From contig CAZMGB010000017.1 of the NCBI GenBank assembly GCA_964565775.1, forward strand, positions 22,719 through 86,718: DNA of 64,000 nucleotides, read 5' to 3'. The notes beneath the pieces are model-generated. The model ran no database searches. It saw only the letters and a list, made by a program, of their open reading frames with translations, and was not told the DNA's origin. This DNA is from CAZMGB01 sp964565775 (GTDB taxonomy: Bacteria > Chloroflexota > Dehalococcoidia > DSTF01 > JALHUB01). Of this stretch, positions 29,741-39,941 are shown piece after piece (positions within the stretch are counted from its first letter, which is position 1; every line of letters begins with the position of its first letter). The position numbers and the translations under genes are program-made.

Positions 29741-32368
29741 ATGCCGCTGCCGGGATACAACGTTTGGACCGCAGGCGACCACGTGATGTACAGGGTCCGG
29801 CCGGGCGACTCGCTGTGGCGCATATCGGAGAGCTTTCTGAGCGACGGGTTTCGCTGGACAGAGATATGGGAGCTGAACCAGAGTCGGGAGATGGCGGGCG
29901 GCCGGCGATTTGCCGATCCGGACCTGATTCTGCCAGGCTGGATTCTCGAGCTTCCGATCGAGGCGGCAGTAGTGCCTCCGGCTCCATCGGCTGCACCGGT
30001 CGAGACGACCCCACCGCCCGTGCCTTCGCCGACGGTCGCGTCTTCGCCGACGCCTGTTCCTTCGCCCACGCCCTTGCCTTCGCGGACGGCCACGGCTTCG
30101 CCCACACCTGTGGGGTCGACAACGCCGGAGGCGGAGAGCGTGCCCCTTCAGGAGCCGACAACTGTTCCTGTCCAGCAGCCAGCCGGCGACGGAAGTGACG
30201 GCAGCGTGCCCTGGCCAGGTGCTCCGCCCCTGCTGGCCGCGGCCGCGGGTGTGGCGGCAGCAGGAACGGTAGCGCTGGTGGTGCGTCGACTGGTCCGACG
30301 AGACACCAGTCGCAGGCTTCGAGTGCGTGGCGTCGATGGTCGCGCGAAGCGGGCTACGGGAGACGCGGCGAGAGTGATCCTGACGGCCCGAGCCCTGCTG
30401 CGGGGCCTGGCGGAGTTAGGGTTCGACGACCTCCGTCTCGTTCTCGCACGGGAGGCGGAGCGATTTCTGGATTTCACGCTGGACTGCGCGCCGGGCGACG
30501 CGGAGGCGCTGATTCACAGCCGCTACGACCTGGGCCGTCGGCTGGCCTGCGCCGTGGACGGCGAGGTGGTCGGCTCGACCCGGGTCCGGCTCAAGCTGTC
30601 CCGCTTTCAGCGTCTGGCTGGCCTCCTCCTGGGCGAGGGCACCGCACGGGAGGGATTGCTGCTTGTACCGGTCGGAGCCGCAGACAGCGGGCTGTACTAC
30701 CTGAACCTGGCCGCAGCTGGCGCTGCGGCAATAACAGGCACCGAGCACGAGACGCGGCAGCTCCTGTCGGCGTGGCTGGCAACTCTCACCGCCGTCTACG
30801 GCCCGGAGGAGCTGGCTTTCCTGCCTGCCGGGAACGCCGTGACGCAGTTGCGAGAGCTGGTCACGCTGCCACACTTCGCGGCCAGCGCGGATGCGCCTGC
30901 CGAGCGATCAGTGCAGGACCTGGCCGCCGAGTTGGAAGAAACGATTGTGGCTCGAGACGACGGCATGACGAGAGCGTGGGACGCTGCCCTCGTGGCACTG
31001 GCCGGCCTTGGAGTTGACTACAAGGAGGACATCGAGCGCCTGGAGACGGTGCGTCGGCGTGGGCCGGAGCGCCGGATCTACATGGTCGCCGCTATGGACA
31101 GCGTCCAAGATCGGGAAGTACTCCAGGGTTTCGGCGCCGCTGTCACCTTCGGCCGGCCCGACGAGCGCTTGGACAGTGGCGAGCCTGGTGCCCCGAGGGC
31201 AGGACCGGGCGAGCTTGTCCTCTCTCTGGGCCGCGAACCTCCTCTTATTCTCCAACCGGTTGAGGTGCGGACCGAGGTGCTACGACCTCTCATGCGACGG
31301 GAGGGACCGGCCCAGTATGAGGAAGCACACGGGGGACCGCCACAGCCGGTAGATGACGGCAGGGAAGTCACAACCGAGGAGCAGTGGGAAGACGTGCCCC
31401 CGACAGCCGAAGAGGAGATTCCGCCGGACCCTGTGGAGGAAGATCGCGACGAGGCTTCAGGGACGCGGTCACCGGAGCCAGCCGAGGACCCAGAATCTGA
31501 GACGGGAGACGCCGAGACGGTGGACCGGAGTGGCGGTCAGGTCCTCGCAGCCCGTCAGTCACCGCTTCTCGTGAGTGAAGAAGAGGCGCCAGATGCTGGA
31601 GCGGCGAACGTGGGCGGGCCCCTATTCACTGTGCGCTGCTTCGGGTCTTTCCGGGTGGAGACGGCCGCCGGGGAAGTGACCGGCTGGACCATCCAGAAGG
31701 CCCGGGAGATGCTGGCCTACCTGATCGCCCGCGGCGGCACGCCCGCCTTGCGGGACGAGGTGGCAGAGGCCCTCTGGCCCGACGGGGACCGGGCACAGGT
31801 CGACCACCTTCTCTACAATGCCGCTTACTACCTGCGCCGCGCGTTGAAGAGCGCCGTGCGCACGGCCGACATGCAGCCCCTGGTGGCCTCGGCTCAGCGC
31901 TATCACCTTCGGCCCGCCATGTTCCGGGTGGATGTCGACGCCTTCGACGCGCACCTGCGCCGCGCCGAGACCCTGGAGGGCACCGATGCCCTGGTGGAGT
32001 ACCAGCGGGCTCTGGGACTGTACCAGGGTGACTTCGTGGGGAACGAGCCCTACGAGTGGGCGGAGGCCTACCGTCGGGAGTACCAGCGGAGGTTCATTGA
32101 TGGGTCCCACCGAGCGGCGAAGCTGGCGATGGACTGTCGCGACATCGCCAAGGCGACGGAGTTCTACAAGGCCATCCTGGCTCGTGATCCCATTGACGAG
32201 GAGGCCGGACGCGGCCTCATGCGCTGCTACGCCAAGCTCGGCGACCTCAACGGCGTGCGCAAGGTGTACAAGGTGCTGTGCGAGTCGCTACAGCGAGAGC
32301 TGGAGGACGAGAACGCGGAGCCGCTGCCGGAGACGGCGGCAGTGTTCCACGAAGTGACGCGGCAGTGA
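29741..32368 (+). CDS. LysM-BTAD transcriptional regulator, C-terminal part
   Basis: In the same frame as 28988-29722. It holds a LysM domain (MYRVRPGDSLWRISESFLSD), a Pro/Ser/Thr linker (about 85-150), a membrane helix (PPLLAAAAGVAAAGTVALVV), an unassigned middle region and a C-terminal BTAD domain (about 625-870, with a winged helix KAREMLAYLIARGGTPALRD and TPR-like helices). BTAD proteins activate transcription; here the domain would sit inside the membrane. ATG 29741 has no Shine-Dalgarno, favouring one interrupted gene. Its 3' end is duplicated at 39974-40119. Confidence 0.75.
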   Translation: MPLPGYNVWTAGDHVMYRVRPGDSLWRISESFLSDGFRWTEIWELNQSREMAGGRRFADPDLILPGWILELPIEAAVVPPAPSAAPVETTPPPVPSPTVASSPTPVPSPTPLPSRTATASPTPVGSTTPEAESVPLQEPTTVPVQQPAGDGSDGSVPWPGAPPLLAAAAGVAAAGTVALVVRRLVRRDTSRRLRVRGVDGRAKRATGDAARVILTARALLRGLAELGFDDLRLVLAREAERFLDFTLDCAPGDAEALIHSRYDLGRRLACAVDGEVVGSTRVRLKLSRFQRLAGLLLGEGTAREGLLLVPVGAADSGLYYLNLAAAGAAAITGTEHETRQLLSAWLATLTAVYGPEELAFLPAGNAVTQLRELVTLPHFAASADAPAERSVQDLAAELEETIVARDDGMTRAWDAALVALAGLGVDYKEDIERLETVRRRGPERRIYMVAAMDSVQDREVLQGFGAAVTFGRPDERLDSGEPGAPRAGPGELVLSLGREPPLILQPVEVRTEVLRPLMRREGPAQYEEAHGGPPQPVDDGREVTTEEQWEDVPPTAEEEIPPDPVEEDRDEASGTRSPEPAEDPESETGDAETVDRSGGQVLAARQSPLLVSEEEAPDAGAANVGGPLFTVRCFGSFRVETAAGEVTGWTIQKAREMLAYLIARGGTPALRDEVAEALWPDGDRAQVDHLLYNAAYYLRRALKSAVRTADMQPLVASAQRYHLRPAMFRVDVDAFDAHLRRAETLEGTDALVEYQRALGLYQGDFVGNEPYEWAEAYRREYQRRFIDGSHRAAKLAMDCRDIAKATEFYKAILARDPIDEEAGRGLMRCYAKLGDLNGVRKVYKVLCESLQRELEDENAEPLPETAAVFHEVTRQ
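32195..32340 (+). repeat. direct repeat, left copy (3' end of BTAD gene)
   Basis: 146 bp that recur at 39974-40119 with 5 mismatches and no gaps. The two copies are in the same orientation and flank the STAND island. This copy is within the intact BTAD reading frame. Confidence 0.9.
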
Positions 32369-32371
32369 TAT

Positions 32372-32390
32372 GCCGGCGGTTCCTGCCGGC
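32372..32390. terminator. hairpin between convergent genes
   Basis: GCCGGC-GGTTCCT-GCCGGC lies between the stop of the BTAD gene (32368) and the stop of the convergent gene (32392). It may terminate both. There is no clear T-run. Confidence 0.45.
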
Positions 32391-32391
32391 C

Positions 32392-33867
32392 TCACGTCGG
32401 CAGAATCACGCTACGCGTGCCGAAGCTCTTGTGGAGGGTGAACGTCTCGAACGCCTCATTGCTGGTACGCCGCTGATACCCAGTGAGTCGGCATATCCAG
32501 GCAAAGGTCGTGCGGCTTGCCTCCGCGAATTCATGAACCATCTTGGGATCCGCATTGAGGGTATAGCCTGACCTAGGCGACAAGTTTGCCGTCAAGCGCT
32601 CCGTGATCCCATCCGTCCAATCAACGAACTTCGCCTTGATGCCGGACTCGTCACTGATCTCAATGGCCCCTGGGCTGCAGGTGAATGTCAATTCTCCGTC
32701 CACCAGAAATGGCGCAGGGAAGCGAGGAACCCTCCACATTCGCCAGAACTGCCAACGGCTGCTGAGGCCGTTGGTCACATAACCCGACGCTGGAAGGACT
32801 AACCAGTCGCCGATACGCGCCGCCCAGTCGGCCGGCAATGCCTTAAGTAGCGGCCCGGCGAATCGAACTGGTGGTGTGACTGTCTCAATCCGTTGCCCTT
32901 CGCAACATTGGAAGACAGCTTCGGGGTCTGCGGAAGCCGGTCCAGTGCTCGCCTGGAAGACTCCGTAAATGTCCAAGTCGTACACCACCGAACGACCTTC
33001 GTGAACGCGGCCACTGGCCGCGAGCAGGATATGCGACGGCTCGTCTGTCGTTTGTTGCTGCCAGATCTCAGAGAGTCGCTCCCATATCTGGCCTGGCACC
33101 GTGTCAATCTGACCTTCGGGATCATCCGCACGGGGCCACCACTCAGGCCTTCTCCGCGGCTTCAACGTCCACAAGTCAAGGTTAATGGGACAGGCCTCGC
33201 CAGCGAGGTCCAAGGCTAGCCTGAGGTCGAGCCGATGCCTCGACACCGACCACGCGAGAGCACGGAGATAGGCAGAGCGATAGATCTCGCTCAGCCTGAC
33301 ATCCCCGCCCGGAAGGTGCGCCTCATGCTGTCGACCTATGAACCAGAGAGGTTTGGTCGTTAGGGCCACGCGCTCATCCTCCACCAGTTTCTCCCACTCG
33401 AACGCCCACTGCCGTCGGATCGGAATGGACCACATCCGCTCCAGACGATCGACGTTAGTCGAATAGATGGGCGCTGTGAAGGCGCGGGCGTTTTCTTCGA
33501 AGAAGGACGGAGGTTCAAATGAGTCTAGTGCCGTCTCCGAATGGAGCGAACTGACCGGCACGAAAGTTGAAGGGGTAGCGCCCAAGTGCTCTAACAAGAT
33601 GTTTGATAAGAGTGATGGCCTTTGCAGTGTACGGCGCAGATCATCGATAGGAGGTTCGAACGTCTCGGAGGCGTCCTTCGCTCTGCAATAGGGGAGCAGG
33701 CCGAGGGCAGCCACGCTTTCCAGCGTCTGTCGTCCCAACCACGACAAGAGCGACGCAGAGGTCGCGGAAGCCTGTGGCCCCATCAAGAGGTCGCCAATGG
33801 TCGCCGAGGTTCGCTCCCTTACCAGAGGCGAGGGCGACGTCAGGCGCGAAAGCAGGAAATCCATCAT
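32392..33867 (-). CDS. unknown partner of the STAND NTPase (491 aa)
   Basis: ATG 33867 overlaps the stop of the STAND gene (TGATG), so I choose it over longer frames. The soluble 491-aa protein is rich in Trp and charged residues and has no motif I recognise. Tight coupling to the STAND gene suggests a dedicated partner. Its base composition is less GC-biased than the Tad and conjugation genes, as in the rest of the island. Confidence 0.65.
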   Translation of the reverse strand: MMDFLLSRLTSPSPLVRERTSATIGDLLMGPQASATSASLLSWLGRQTLESVAALGLLPYCRAKDASETFEPPIDDLRRTLQRPSLLSNILLEHLGATPSTFVPVSSLHSETALDSFEPPSFFEENARAFTAPIYSTNVDRLERMWSIPIRRQWAFEWEKLVEDERVALTTKPLWFIGRQHEAHLPGGDVRLSEIYRSAYLRALAWSVSRHRLDLRLALDLAGEACPINLDLWTLKPRRRPEWWPRADDPEGQIDTVPGQIWERLSEIWQQQTTDEPSHILLAASGRVHEGRSVVYDLDIYGVFQASTGPASADPEAVFQCCEGQRIETVTPPVRFAGPLLKALPADWAARIGDWLVLPASGYVTNGLSSRWQFWRMWRVPRFPAPFLVDGELTFTCSPGAIEISDESGIKAKFVDWTDGITERLTANLSPRSGYTLNADPKMVHEFAEASRTTFAWICRLTGYQRRTSNEAFETFTLHKSFGTRSVILPT

Positions 33868-36800
33868 CAGGATGGAGCCTCTGTGATCCATCCGGGCGTC
33901 GGGAGTTGAAGAGGCGACACGAGATCCAAGACGGAACACACTGCTTGTCCACATATCCCTTCTGCGATGTCCGTGCGATTCACGAAGATGAAGTACTCGG
34001 CGAGTCGAAGAAGCACCTCCCGCATCCCCAGATGCTCCCACTTCTCTCCCGTGTCGGAGGCGATCGAGTCCACGACGAACTCGAACCACCGCTCGGGATA
34101 GTTCTCCTTTACCGCCTGCCATCGACCAAGAGTTTCCTCTTTCTGACCAAAGAACCGGAACCAACCGTGATTGTCCCTTTGGGCCCGTACCAACCAGCGG
34201 TAGGCTTCTGATCGGCCGCGATGCGCGAGAGCAAGGTAGAACAGGTCGTCGGACACCCGAAGACGAGTGTCCGAATCGACTAGTTTTGCGACTGCATCCA
34301 AGGCCTGGCGAGCCTGCCCCGCATCGACCCATCCGTGCAGCCAACTCCGCGCACGGTGCTCTCGATCGTAGGGGGTCATTGAACCCGACGCTTCCAGAAA
34401 CTGCTCAAGCTGCGGTGGAGGAAACGAGATTGGATCGGCTCCGGGGCGCCCGTGGGTCCGTGATTCCCACTGCGGCGCGGCTCGTTCCTCCACGGCCGAG
34501 CTAGCCGCCTGAAGATTCAGCGGACCAAGCACGTCTTCGAGTGCGCCAAGTGCCTCTCCTGCCCCTGGGTCCCCGCGAGCGGCGCGTTTGCTCAGAATGT
34601 GGAGGCTTCTCGCATCAACGGCGGTCCGGGCGAGCGCTTGGTGAAGGTCATGTGTCAGGTCAGCTGACGAAAGGAAAGCACCAAAGACGGTCTCTGCATC
34701 GTTGTACCGCTCCTGATCGCATAACCACCGATAGTATGCCGGAATCCGTTCCGGAGAGATGATGCATAAAGCCTCGCCGAACATGCCCTGCAAATGTGAT
34801 GTCTCGTCGCCATCGGTGAAATCCTCGACAGCCGCGACGACCGGCGCTAGTTGAACCAGCAGCTTCTCGGATTCGCCAACACCCGCTTGGTGACATGCCT
34901 TGAGGACTTCGACAACGCTGTCCAACAAGAGATCTTTGTGCTCGCCGTATGCAATCGTGTCTTCCGCGGCCTTGCCCACCAGTCGACGCGCATCGTCCTC
35001 GAACCCATGACGGCAAGCGAGGCGTGCAAGCTTGGCGAATCGAAGAGCGCGCGTTGGGAAGTCCGCGATGGAATTGGCGAGATCGCCCTCCATTCTCTTG
35101 AGCAAAGACGCCGCCACGTCGTCTGGCATCCACTGCCGCTCGGCATCCACGTAGGAGCCGATGAACGCCCAGGGGTTGCAGTAGTCTGTCGCGAAGGCGA
35201 GGTCCAGATCGAGCTCCCCAATTGCTGCCTGCCCTGAGATGCCTCGGCTGATCGCCATGAGGTCCATTGCGATCTCTCGGAGCGCAGAACATAGGCCGTC
35301 GCCCAGATCTGTATGCTCGCGATCTGTCGAGAAACGGGGACGGGCAATGCCCTCGAAATGGCGGAAAATCAGAGAAGGCCCTGACGGACGTCTCTCCGAG
35401 AGCGCGGTCGCTATATCATGAGCAGCCGCGTCAAGAAGGGCGAGGATGTCCCTCACCCACCGATCCTCTGTGAGCGAAGTCATCCACTGGGACGCCTCGG
35501 CTCTGTCCTCCAGTCGGTTAGTAAGGAGGTAGAAGAAGGCGCTGTGGAAGAAGCTGAGGACCGCCGGTTGCCGGTCGAAGTAATCGAGGGATCGGATGTC
35601 GGGTAGGTCGGGCAGCTTAGTCCCACGGCTCTCGGTATTCTCATTCCGGAGCGAGGCATAGAAGCTCGAGTAGACGTCCATTTCCTTTGGCAGCTCCTCA
35701 TGCGAGAGTTGGACGCCCTGCTCTAACGCCAGCATAGTCGCGTGGCGGGCTACCCGTAGCTTTCCTGACGGGCAGAGATCCTCTCGCATGAGGAGCCGCA
35801 AGGGGTCCATGAGGCAGGCGCCTCGGAGTGTCGATGCCACCGCCTCAAGAATTGCCTCGCTGGTCGCGTCTTCCTCAAACTGGCTCGCAAAGCGCGCGAT
35901 GCGTTCCGTCTCAATGCCCGCGAGCGCAGCAATTCGGCCGGACGCTGCCAGCCTTGCCCGCCAGTCATCCAAGCCGAAACTCACTGTTCGCGGAATGGGG
36001 CCCGATACGCGGCGATTCATTTCGTCGAGACAATCGCGGACGGCCGCCGCGTCGTCGCGGACATGTTCTTCTCTCGCCAAGAGGGCAAGCTCTTCGTCCG
36101 TCAGTTTCTCGATGCCAGCCCGGAGTCTCAGCCTGAGGTAATCGTCCTCCTGAAGCCAGAGTTGCGCCGGCAGAAGGGCTGGTAATACGTCGGGGCGGTA
36201 GTCAATCTGGAGCACGTAGTCTCGCAGCAGGCCGACGTCCACGAAGCGCTGGAGATTCCGTCTCGTCAGCGCTATCCACGCCGAACGCCCGAGGATTTCC
36301 GCCAGCTGGTCGAGCGGATAGCGGCGCGCAACCCATCGAACCACCCAGGGCCGGTTCGGGCCTGCCAAGAGGGGTTCATCATCGCCGAGATCGGCTTCTA
36401 GGAGCCACTCATAGGCATAGCGCCAGGATTCTGGGGCATCGTTCCGGAGCCAGGTCAGCGCCTTTTCCTGAAGGTTACGAGCGTAGAGCTGGTGCTCTTC
36501 CCGACCGACGACGTACGCGAGGAGACTGCTGTGGGACGCTCGATCACCATCCACGTCGCCTTCAAGGAGGTGCCCCACCTGACGTCTGGCCTCGACAACT
36601 CTGGGGCGTTGCCGACCAGCCGCTTCGAGACAGTCCACCAAGCCGCGGGGCGGCCACGGAAACCGGGTGGCCGCGAGAAGGTGAAGAATCTCTCGGGCTG
36701 GCTCAGAAAGGTCCCTCCAGAGTTCGTCATAATACCGCTCGATGTCTTGGTGAGTCACTCCGGGCAGCGATGTTACCGCCTCAGGCGTTCGTGGAAGCCC

Positions 36801-38300
36801 GCGCTCCTGTAGGGCGATCAGCGTGTAACGCAAATGCAGGGGGACGCCGTCACTCTTCGCTAAGAAGGCCTGTGCCAAGCGGTCGAGTTGAAAGCCCCGA
36901 GCGTGCTCCTCGTCGGGTAGCTCCAGTTCACTGGCATGCTTCTTGAGCCACTCCCGGACAGCGCCGTAGTCGAGTGATGGGAGGTCCACCCAATCGCAGC
37001 GAGGGGCAGAATTCAGCAGACGTTGTGGCAGGCGGATGTCGTCTACCGGCCGGGTGCCGACGATGAGGCGGACACCGGGGGGACTTGGTAGCATCGTCTC
37101 AAATAGGGCATTCAGCTGATCACGAGAATTCGTCTCTCGCCACACGTGGTCGAGCCCGTCGAGTACGACGTAGAGGCACTTGTCTTTGGACTCGAAGTAC
37201 CGTCCACATGCCTCGATCCAAGAAGCCAGACTTTCCGGATCGGGGTTCTGACGGTCAAGGCCTTCAAGGGCGTCGGCGTGAACGGACTGAAGGTCTGTCA
37301 TGAGTGACTCGGCGATTCTCCGGTGGTCCAAGCGCCGTGTTGTTCGATCACGGGTGGAAAGGAAGTAGTGATGGCGGATGACCGGTATCCCCTTCTCCTT
37401 GAGCTCTTGCACAAGAAAGCTCAGGTACGTGCTCTTCCCGAGCCCGGGCTTGCCAGTGATCACCACGCAGTTCCGTTCTGAAATGAGTTCGGTGAATCGG
37501 CCATGAAACGCTTCCGACGGCAGTACAAAGTCGTCCGGTACTTCGAACTCTTCCGGAAGCGATTTGAGATGACGCCAGCGCGCTGCCTCTCGCACGGCAG
37601 CGATGGTAATGTGCCCATCCGGCGGCGGCTCGTCCTTCTTGACCACCCAGCGTCTGAGTTCATCCTTGAGAGACAGCCATCCTTCGTCTCGTCCGCCTAA
37701 CAAGGCGAACCGGCGCCGGAGGCCGTCCTCCAGAACGCCTAGCCCGGGGCGATCGAGTCGCAGTGAAAAGGATTGGAAGAATGAACGCGCGCGGTCTTCG
37801 CCGCCCAACTGAGCGACGATCTCCGACCTCCGCTCGTTCGGGATCTGGTCGAACCGCACGCGTCCGCTCGGCTCACGAGCTTGCTCTACGTCGGGCGCGG
37901 CGCGGCGATTGCTGACGAGCTCTGCTTCGGCCTCCCCAGTCGTGGAAAGCATCTCCCAGGATTCGGCTAGACGCATGATGAGGGAGGGTAGAGGCCTACC
38001 TGTCGGCGAGGTTCGCGATTGCAGCAAACTGCCCCAGGTCCACAGGTCGTCATCCCTTTCCGGGTTGGTCGAATACTTGACCTGTCTGGCCATGAGGCGA
38101 CCGTTAGCCGTCTTCGCCACGACATCGTCAAGAATGCCTGCATCGTCGGCCTCTACGCGCACCCACTCGTACCTGTCCGGGTGCTCGAGCATCTCGACCA
38201 GCCACTCTAGCGCGACCATGTCCTGGTAATCATCGCCCACGCGGCGCGTCCCGGAACGGCTGTACCGAGAATTAGACATCGCAACCAGTCTTTCGTCCAT
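33867..38300 (-). CDS. nuclease-STAND NTPase, candidate anti-phage sensor
   Basis: STAND NTPases of the Avs type detect phage proteins and then fire an attached effector. The N-terminal ~100 residues look like a Cap4/Mrr-type nuclease: DYQDMVALEWL, then ILDDVV and ARQVKYS (D..QxK, near residues 58-76). A NACHT/STAND ATPase follows: Walker A TGKPGLGKST (about 283-292), Walker B LYVVLDGLDHV (377-387), sensor GTRP. The C-terminal ~900 residues are helical, likely a repeat sensor. It is coupled to the 491-aa gene and follows an ATPase gene by 58 bp. The defence role is inferred from architecture. Confidence 0.75.
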   Translation of the reverse strand: MDERLVAMSNSRYSRSGTRRVGDDYQDMVALEWLVEMLEHPDRYEWVRVEADDAGILDDVVAKTANGRLMARQVKYSTNPERDDDLWTWGSLLQSRTSPTGRPLPSLIMRLAESWEMLSTTGEAEAELVSNRRAAPDVEQAREPSGRVRFDQIPNERRSEIVAQLGGEDRARSFFQSFSLRLDRPGLGVLEDGLRRRFALLGGRDEGWLSLKDELRRWVVKKDEPPPDGHITIAAVREAARWRHLKSLPEEFEVPDDFVLPSEAFHGRFTELISERNCVVITGKPGLGKSTYLSFLVQELKEKGIPVIRHHYFLSTRDRTTRRLDHRRIAESLMTDLQSVHADALEGLDRQNPDPESLASWIEACGRYFESKDKCLYVVLDGLDHVWRETNSRDQLNALFETMLPSPPGVRLIVGTRPVDDIRLPQRLLNSAPRCDWVDLPSLDYGAVREWLKKHASELELPDEEHARGFQLDRLAQAFLAKSDGVPLHLRYTLIALQERGLPRTPEAVTSLPGVTHQDIERYYDELWRDLSEPAREILHLLAATRFPWPPRGLVDCLEAAGRQRPRVVEARRQVGHLLEGDVDGDRASHSSLLAYVVGREEHQLYARNLQEKALTWLRNDAPESWRYAYEWLLEADLGDDEPLLAGPNRPWVVRWVARRYPLDQLAEILGRSAWIALTRRNLQRFVDVGLLRDYVLQIDYRPDVLPALLPAQLWLQEDDYLRLRLRAGIEKLTDEELALLAREEHVRDDAAAVRDCLDEMNRRVSGPIPRTVSFGLDDWRARLAASGRIAALAGIETERIARFASQFEEDATSEAILEAVASTLRGACLMDPLRLLMREDLCPSGKLRVARHATMLALEQGVQLSHEELPKEMDVYSSFYASLRNENTESRGTKLPDLPDIRSLDYFDRQPAVLSFFHSAFFYLLTNRLEDRAEASQWMTSLTEDRWVRDILALLDAAAHDIATALSERRPSGPSLIFRHFEGIARPRFSTDREHTDLGDGLCSALREIAMDLMAISRGISGQAAIGELDLDLAFATDYCNPWAFIGSYVDAERQWMPDDVAASLLKRMEGDLANSIADFPTRALRFAKLARLACRHGFEDDARRLVGKAAEDTIAYGEHKDLLLDSVVEVLKACHQAGVGESEKLLVQLAPVVAAVEDFTDGDETSHLQGMFGEALCIISPERIPAYYRWLCDQERYNDAETVFGAFLSSADLTHDLHQALARTAVDARSLHILSKRAARGDPGAGEALGALEDVLGPLNLQAASSAVEERAAPQWESRTHGRPGADPISFPPPQLEQFLEASGSMTPYDREHRARSWLHGWVDAGQARQALDAVAKLVDSDTRLRVSDDLFYLALAHRGRSEAYRWLVRAQRDNHGWFRFFGQKEETLGRWQAVKENYPERWFEFVVDSIASDTGEKWEHLGMREVLLRLAEYFIFVNRTDIAEGICGQAVCSVLDLVSPLQLPTPGWITEAPS

Positions 38301-38358
38301 CAATTGTCCGAGGCCGCATCACGTGATCCGCGGTCGCTCTTACGAACCTCTCGTGTGA

Positions 38359-39831
38359 CTAACGCTTGGTCTTGGGCCGGCGCGAGCTTCGCGGCCGTGA
38401 ACCTGACTGGGGAGCTCCGACCGCAGCTATCCCAAAGCGGTTTGAGTACAGGTCGTCGGGCGATAGGAGGAGCAAGTCGCCAGCCTGGGCCCGTTCGCGC
38501 AGGGCAGGGTCGAAGCCCGATCGGCTCGCCAGCACCCAGAGGGGCGGCTGTTCGACCGGCAGCTTGGCGGCCTTTTGCTGTAGGGCGAAGAGCGCGCCGC
38601 CGTCGACCGGGGACGCCGTCCACTTGCACTCGCCGACCAGCGTAACCCGGCCTCCCCACATACCCACCAAGTCCATTTCGTCCCGGCCGTTCCACCACCG
38701 GCCCAACCGGGCCATTCGGGCTCCGAGTTGACCAGCCACCTGCCGTCGCCATAGGTGCTGCACGCACACCTCCTCCCAGGTCGTGCGTGCTACGAATTCG
38801 TCGAGAGCAGGCAGGATCTCCTCCGTCCAGAGCTGAGCACCGCCCCCGAGCTGGAGGAACGACCGGAACGGCGAGACGAACCGAAACCAGAACCGCAGGT
38901 ATGGGTCCGCGAGACGATAGAGTACCCGTTGCGTGCGGGGGCGCTCCAACTCGGTTACGGGCACCTCACGGCGCAGGAAGCGGAGCTCCTGGAGGCGGCG
39001 GAGATGGTCGAAGATCTCGTCCGCGCTGCGCCGCCCCACCGCCCGAGCGATGTCGCTGGGGCGCTCCTCCCTGGTGGCGACCGCGCGCAGGATCGACGCG
39101 TACAGCGCCTCCTGGTGGAACTCGGTTCGTAGCAACTCCTCAGCTTCCCTGAATAGGGCATGGCCTGGCGAGAGAATTGTCTGCTGTACGTGCTCGGCGA
39201 GGCTGCCATGCGGAGTCCAGTGCTGAAGGTAGGCGGGGATACCGCCGAAGCAGGCATAGGCTCGAACCCGGTCGGCAGGCTCCAAATGCGGGAAGAAGCG
39301 CGCCGCGTCGAAGTGGTCGAAGGGATGGACCTCGACCTGGGCCGTCCGCCGACCGTGCAGCGGGCCGCGCATGCCAGTGAGGCCCTCCATAAACGATAGG
39401 CCGGAGCCGGCCAGGACGACTGCGAGCTGCGCGGAGCTGTGAACGCGGTCCCACCAGCGCTGGACAAGCGTGTCTAGTCCTGGCGTTGCCTCACACAGGT
39501 ACGGAAACTCGTCCAAGACGAGCAGGAGACGCCGGTCGCGGGCACGGTCGGCGAGGTAGTCAAGCGCTGCGTCCCAAGTAGGAAAGGGCGCCGCGCGCAG
39601 GTACGGCTCGTCGAAGACCTCGGCTGCCTGAGTGGCGAGGTCGGCAAGGATGTCTCGCTCGGCGAGCCGAGTCCCGTAGAGGTAGAGAGCCCGCTTCGCT
39701 GTGGCGAAGCGGGAGAGGAGCGTCGACTTTCCGACGCGGCGCCGCCCCCACAGGGTGACGAGGGCGGAGCCGGAGGTTTGCCACGCCGCCTCTAGTTGAT
39801 CCAACTCGTGTTCACGATTGAAGAAGGCCAT
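38359..39831 (-). CDS. ATPase with DUF234-like nuclease fold
   Basis: The P-loop WGRRRVGKSTLLSRFA (about residues 28-43 from ATG 39831) and Walker B LLLVLDEFPYL mark a MNP-type ATPase. The C-terminal DUF234-like region has DEMDLVGMWGG then GECKWT, the D and E-x-K of a PD-(D/E)XK fold. Such proteins are common in archaea and in defence or mobile islands, with unknown role. It is the first gene of the island operon. Confidence 0.78.
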   Translation of the reverse strand: MAFFNREHELDQLEAAWQTSGSALVTLWGRRRVGKSTLLSRFATAKRALYLYGTRLAERDILADLATQAAEVFDEPYLRAAPFPTWDAALDYLADRARDRRLLLVLDEFPYLCEATPGLDTLVQRWWDRVHSSAQLAVVLAGSGLSFMEGLTGMRGPLHGRRTAQVEVHPFDHFDAARFFPHLEPADRVRAYACFGGIPAYLQHWTPHGSLAEHVQQTILSPGHALFREAEELLRTEFHQEALYASILRAVATREERPSDIARAVGRRSADEIFDHLRRLQELRFLRREVPVTELERPRTQRVLYRLADPYLRFWFRFVSPFRSFLQLGGGAQLWTEEILPALDEFVARTTWEEVCVQHLWRRQVAGQLGARMARLGRWWNGRDEMDLVGMWGGRVTLVGECKWTASPVDGGALFALQQKAAKLPVEQPPLWVLASRSGFDPALRERAQAGDLLLLSPDDLYSNRFGIAAVGAPQSGSRPRSSRRPKTKR

Positions 39832-39941
39832 CAGAAGGATAGCTATTGAGTCCGCACCTAATAGGTTCCGACCCAATAGTGCCGGATGAGGCGGCTTGAA
39901 GTCAAGTCAAGGTGAGTCTGGAGCGCCGAACGTGACGGCCA

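Noticed and set aside
30001..30120. Tandem-repeat-like Pro/Ser/Thr DNA in the LysM-BTAD gene
   Set aside because: Degenerate codons for a flexible linker; no exact repeat unit.
33954..34344. Longer N-terminus for the 491-aa STAND partner
   Set aside because: These codons overlap the STAND gene and are Arg/Ser-rich; the TGATG overlap at 33867 is a better start.
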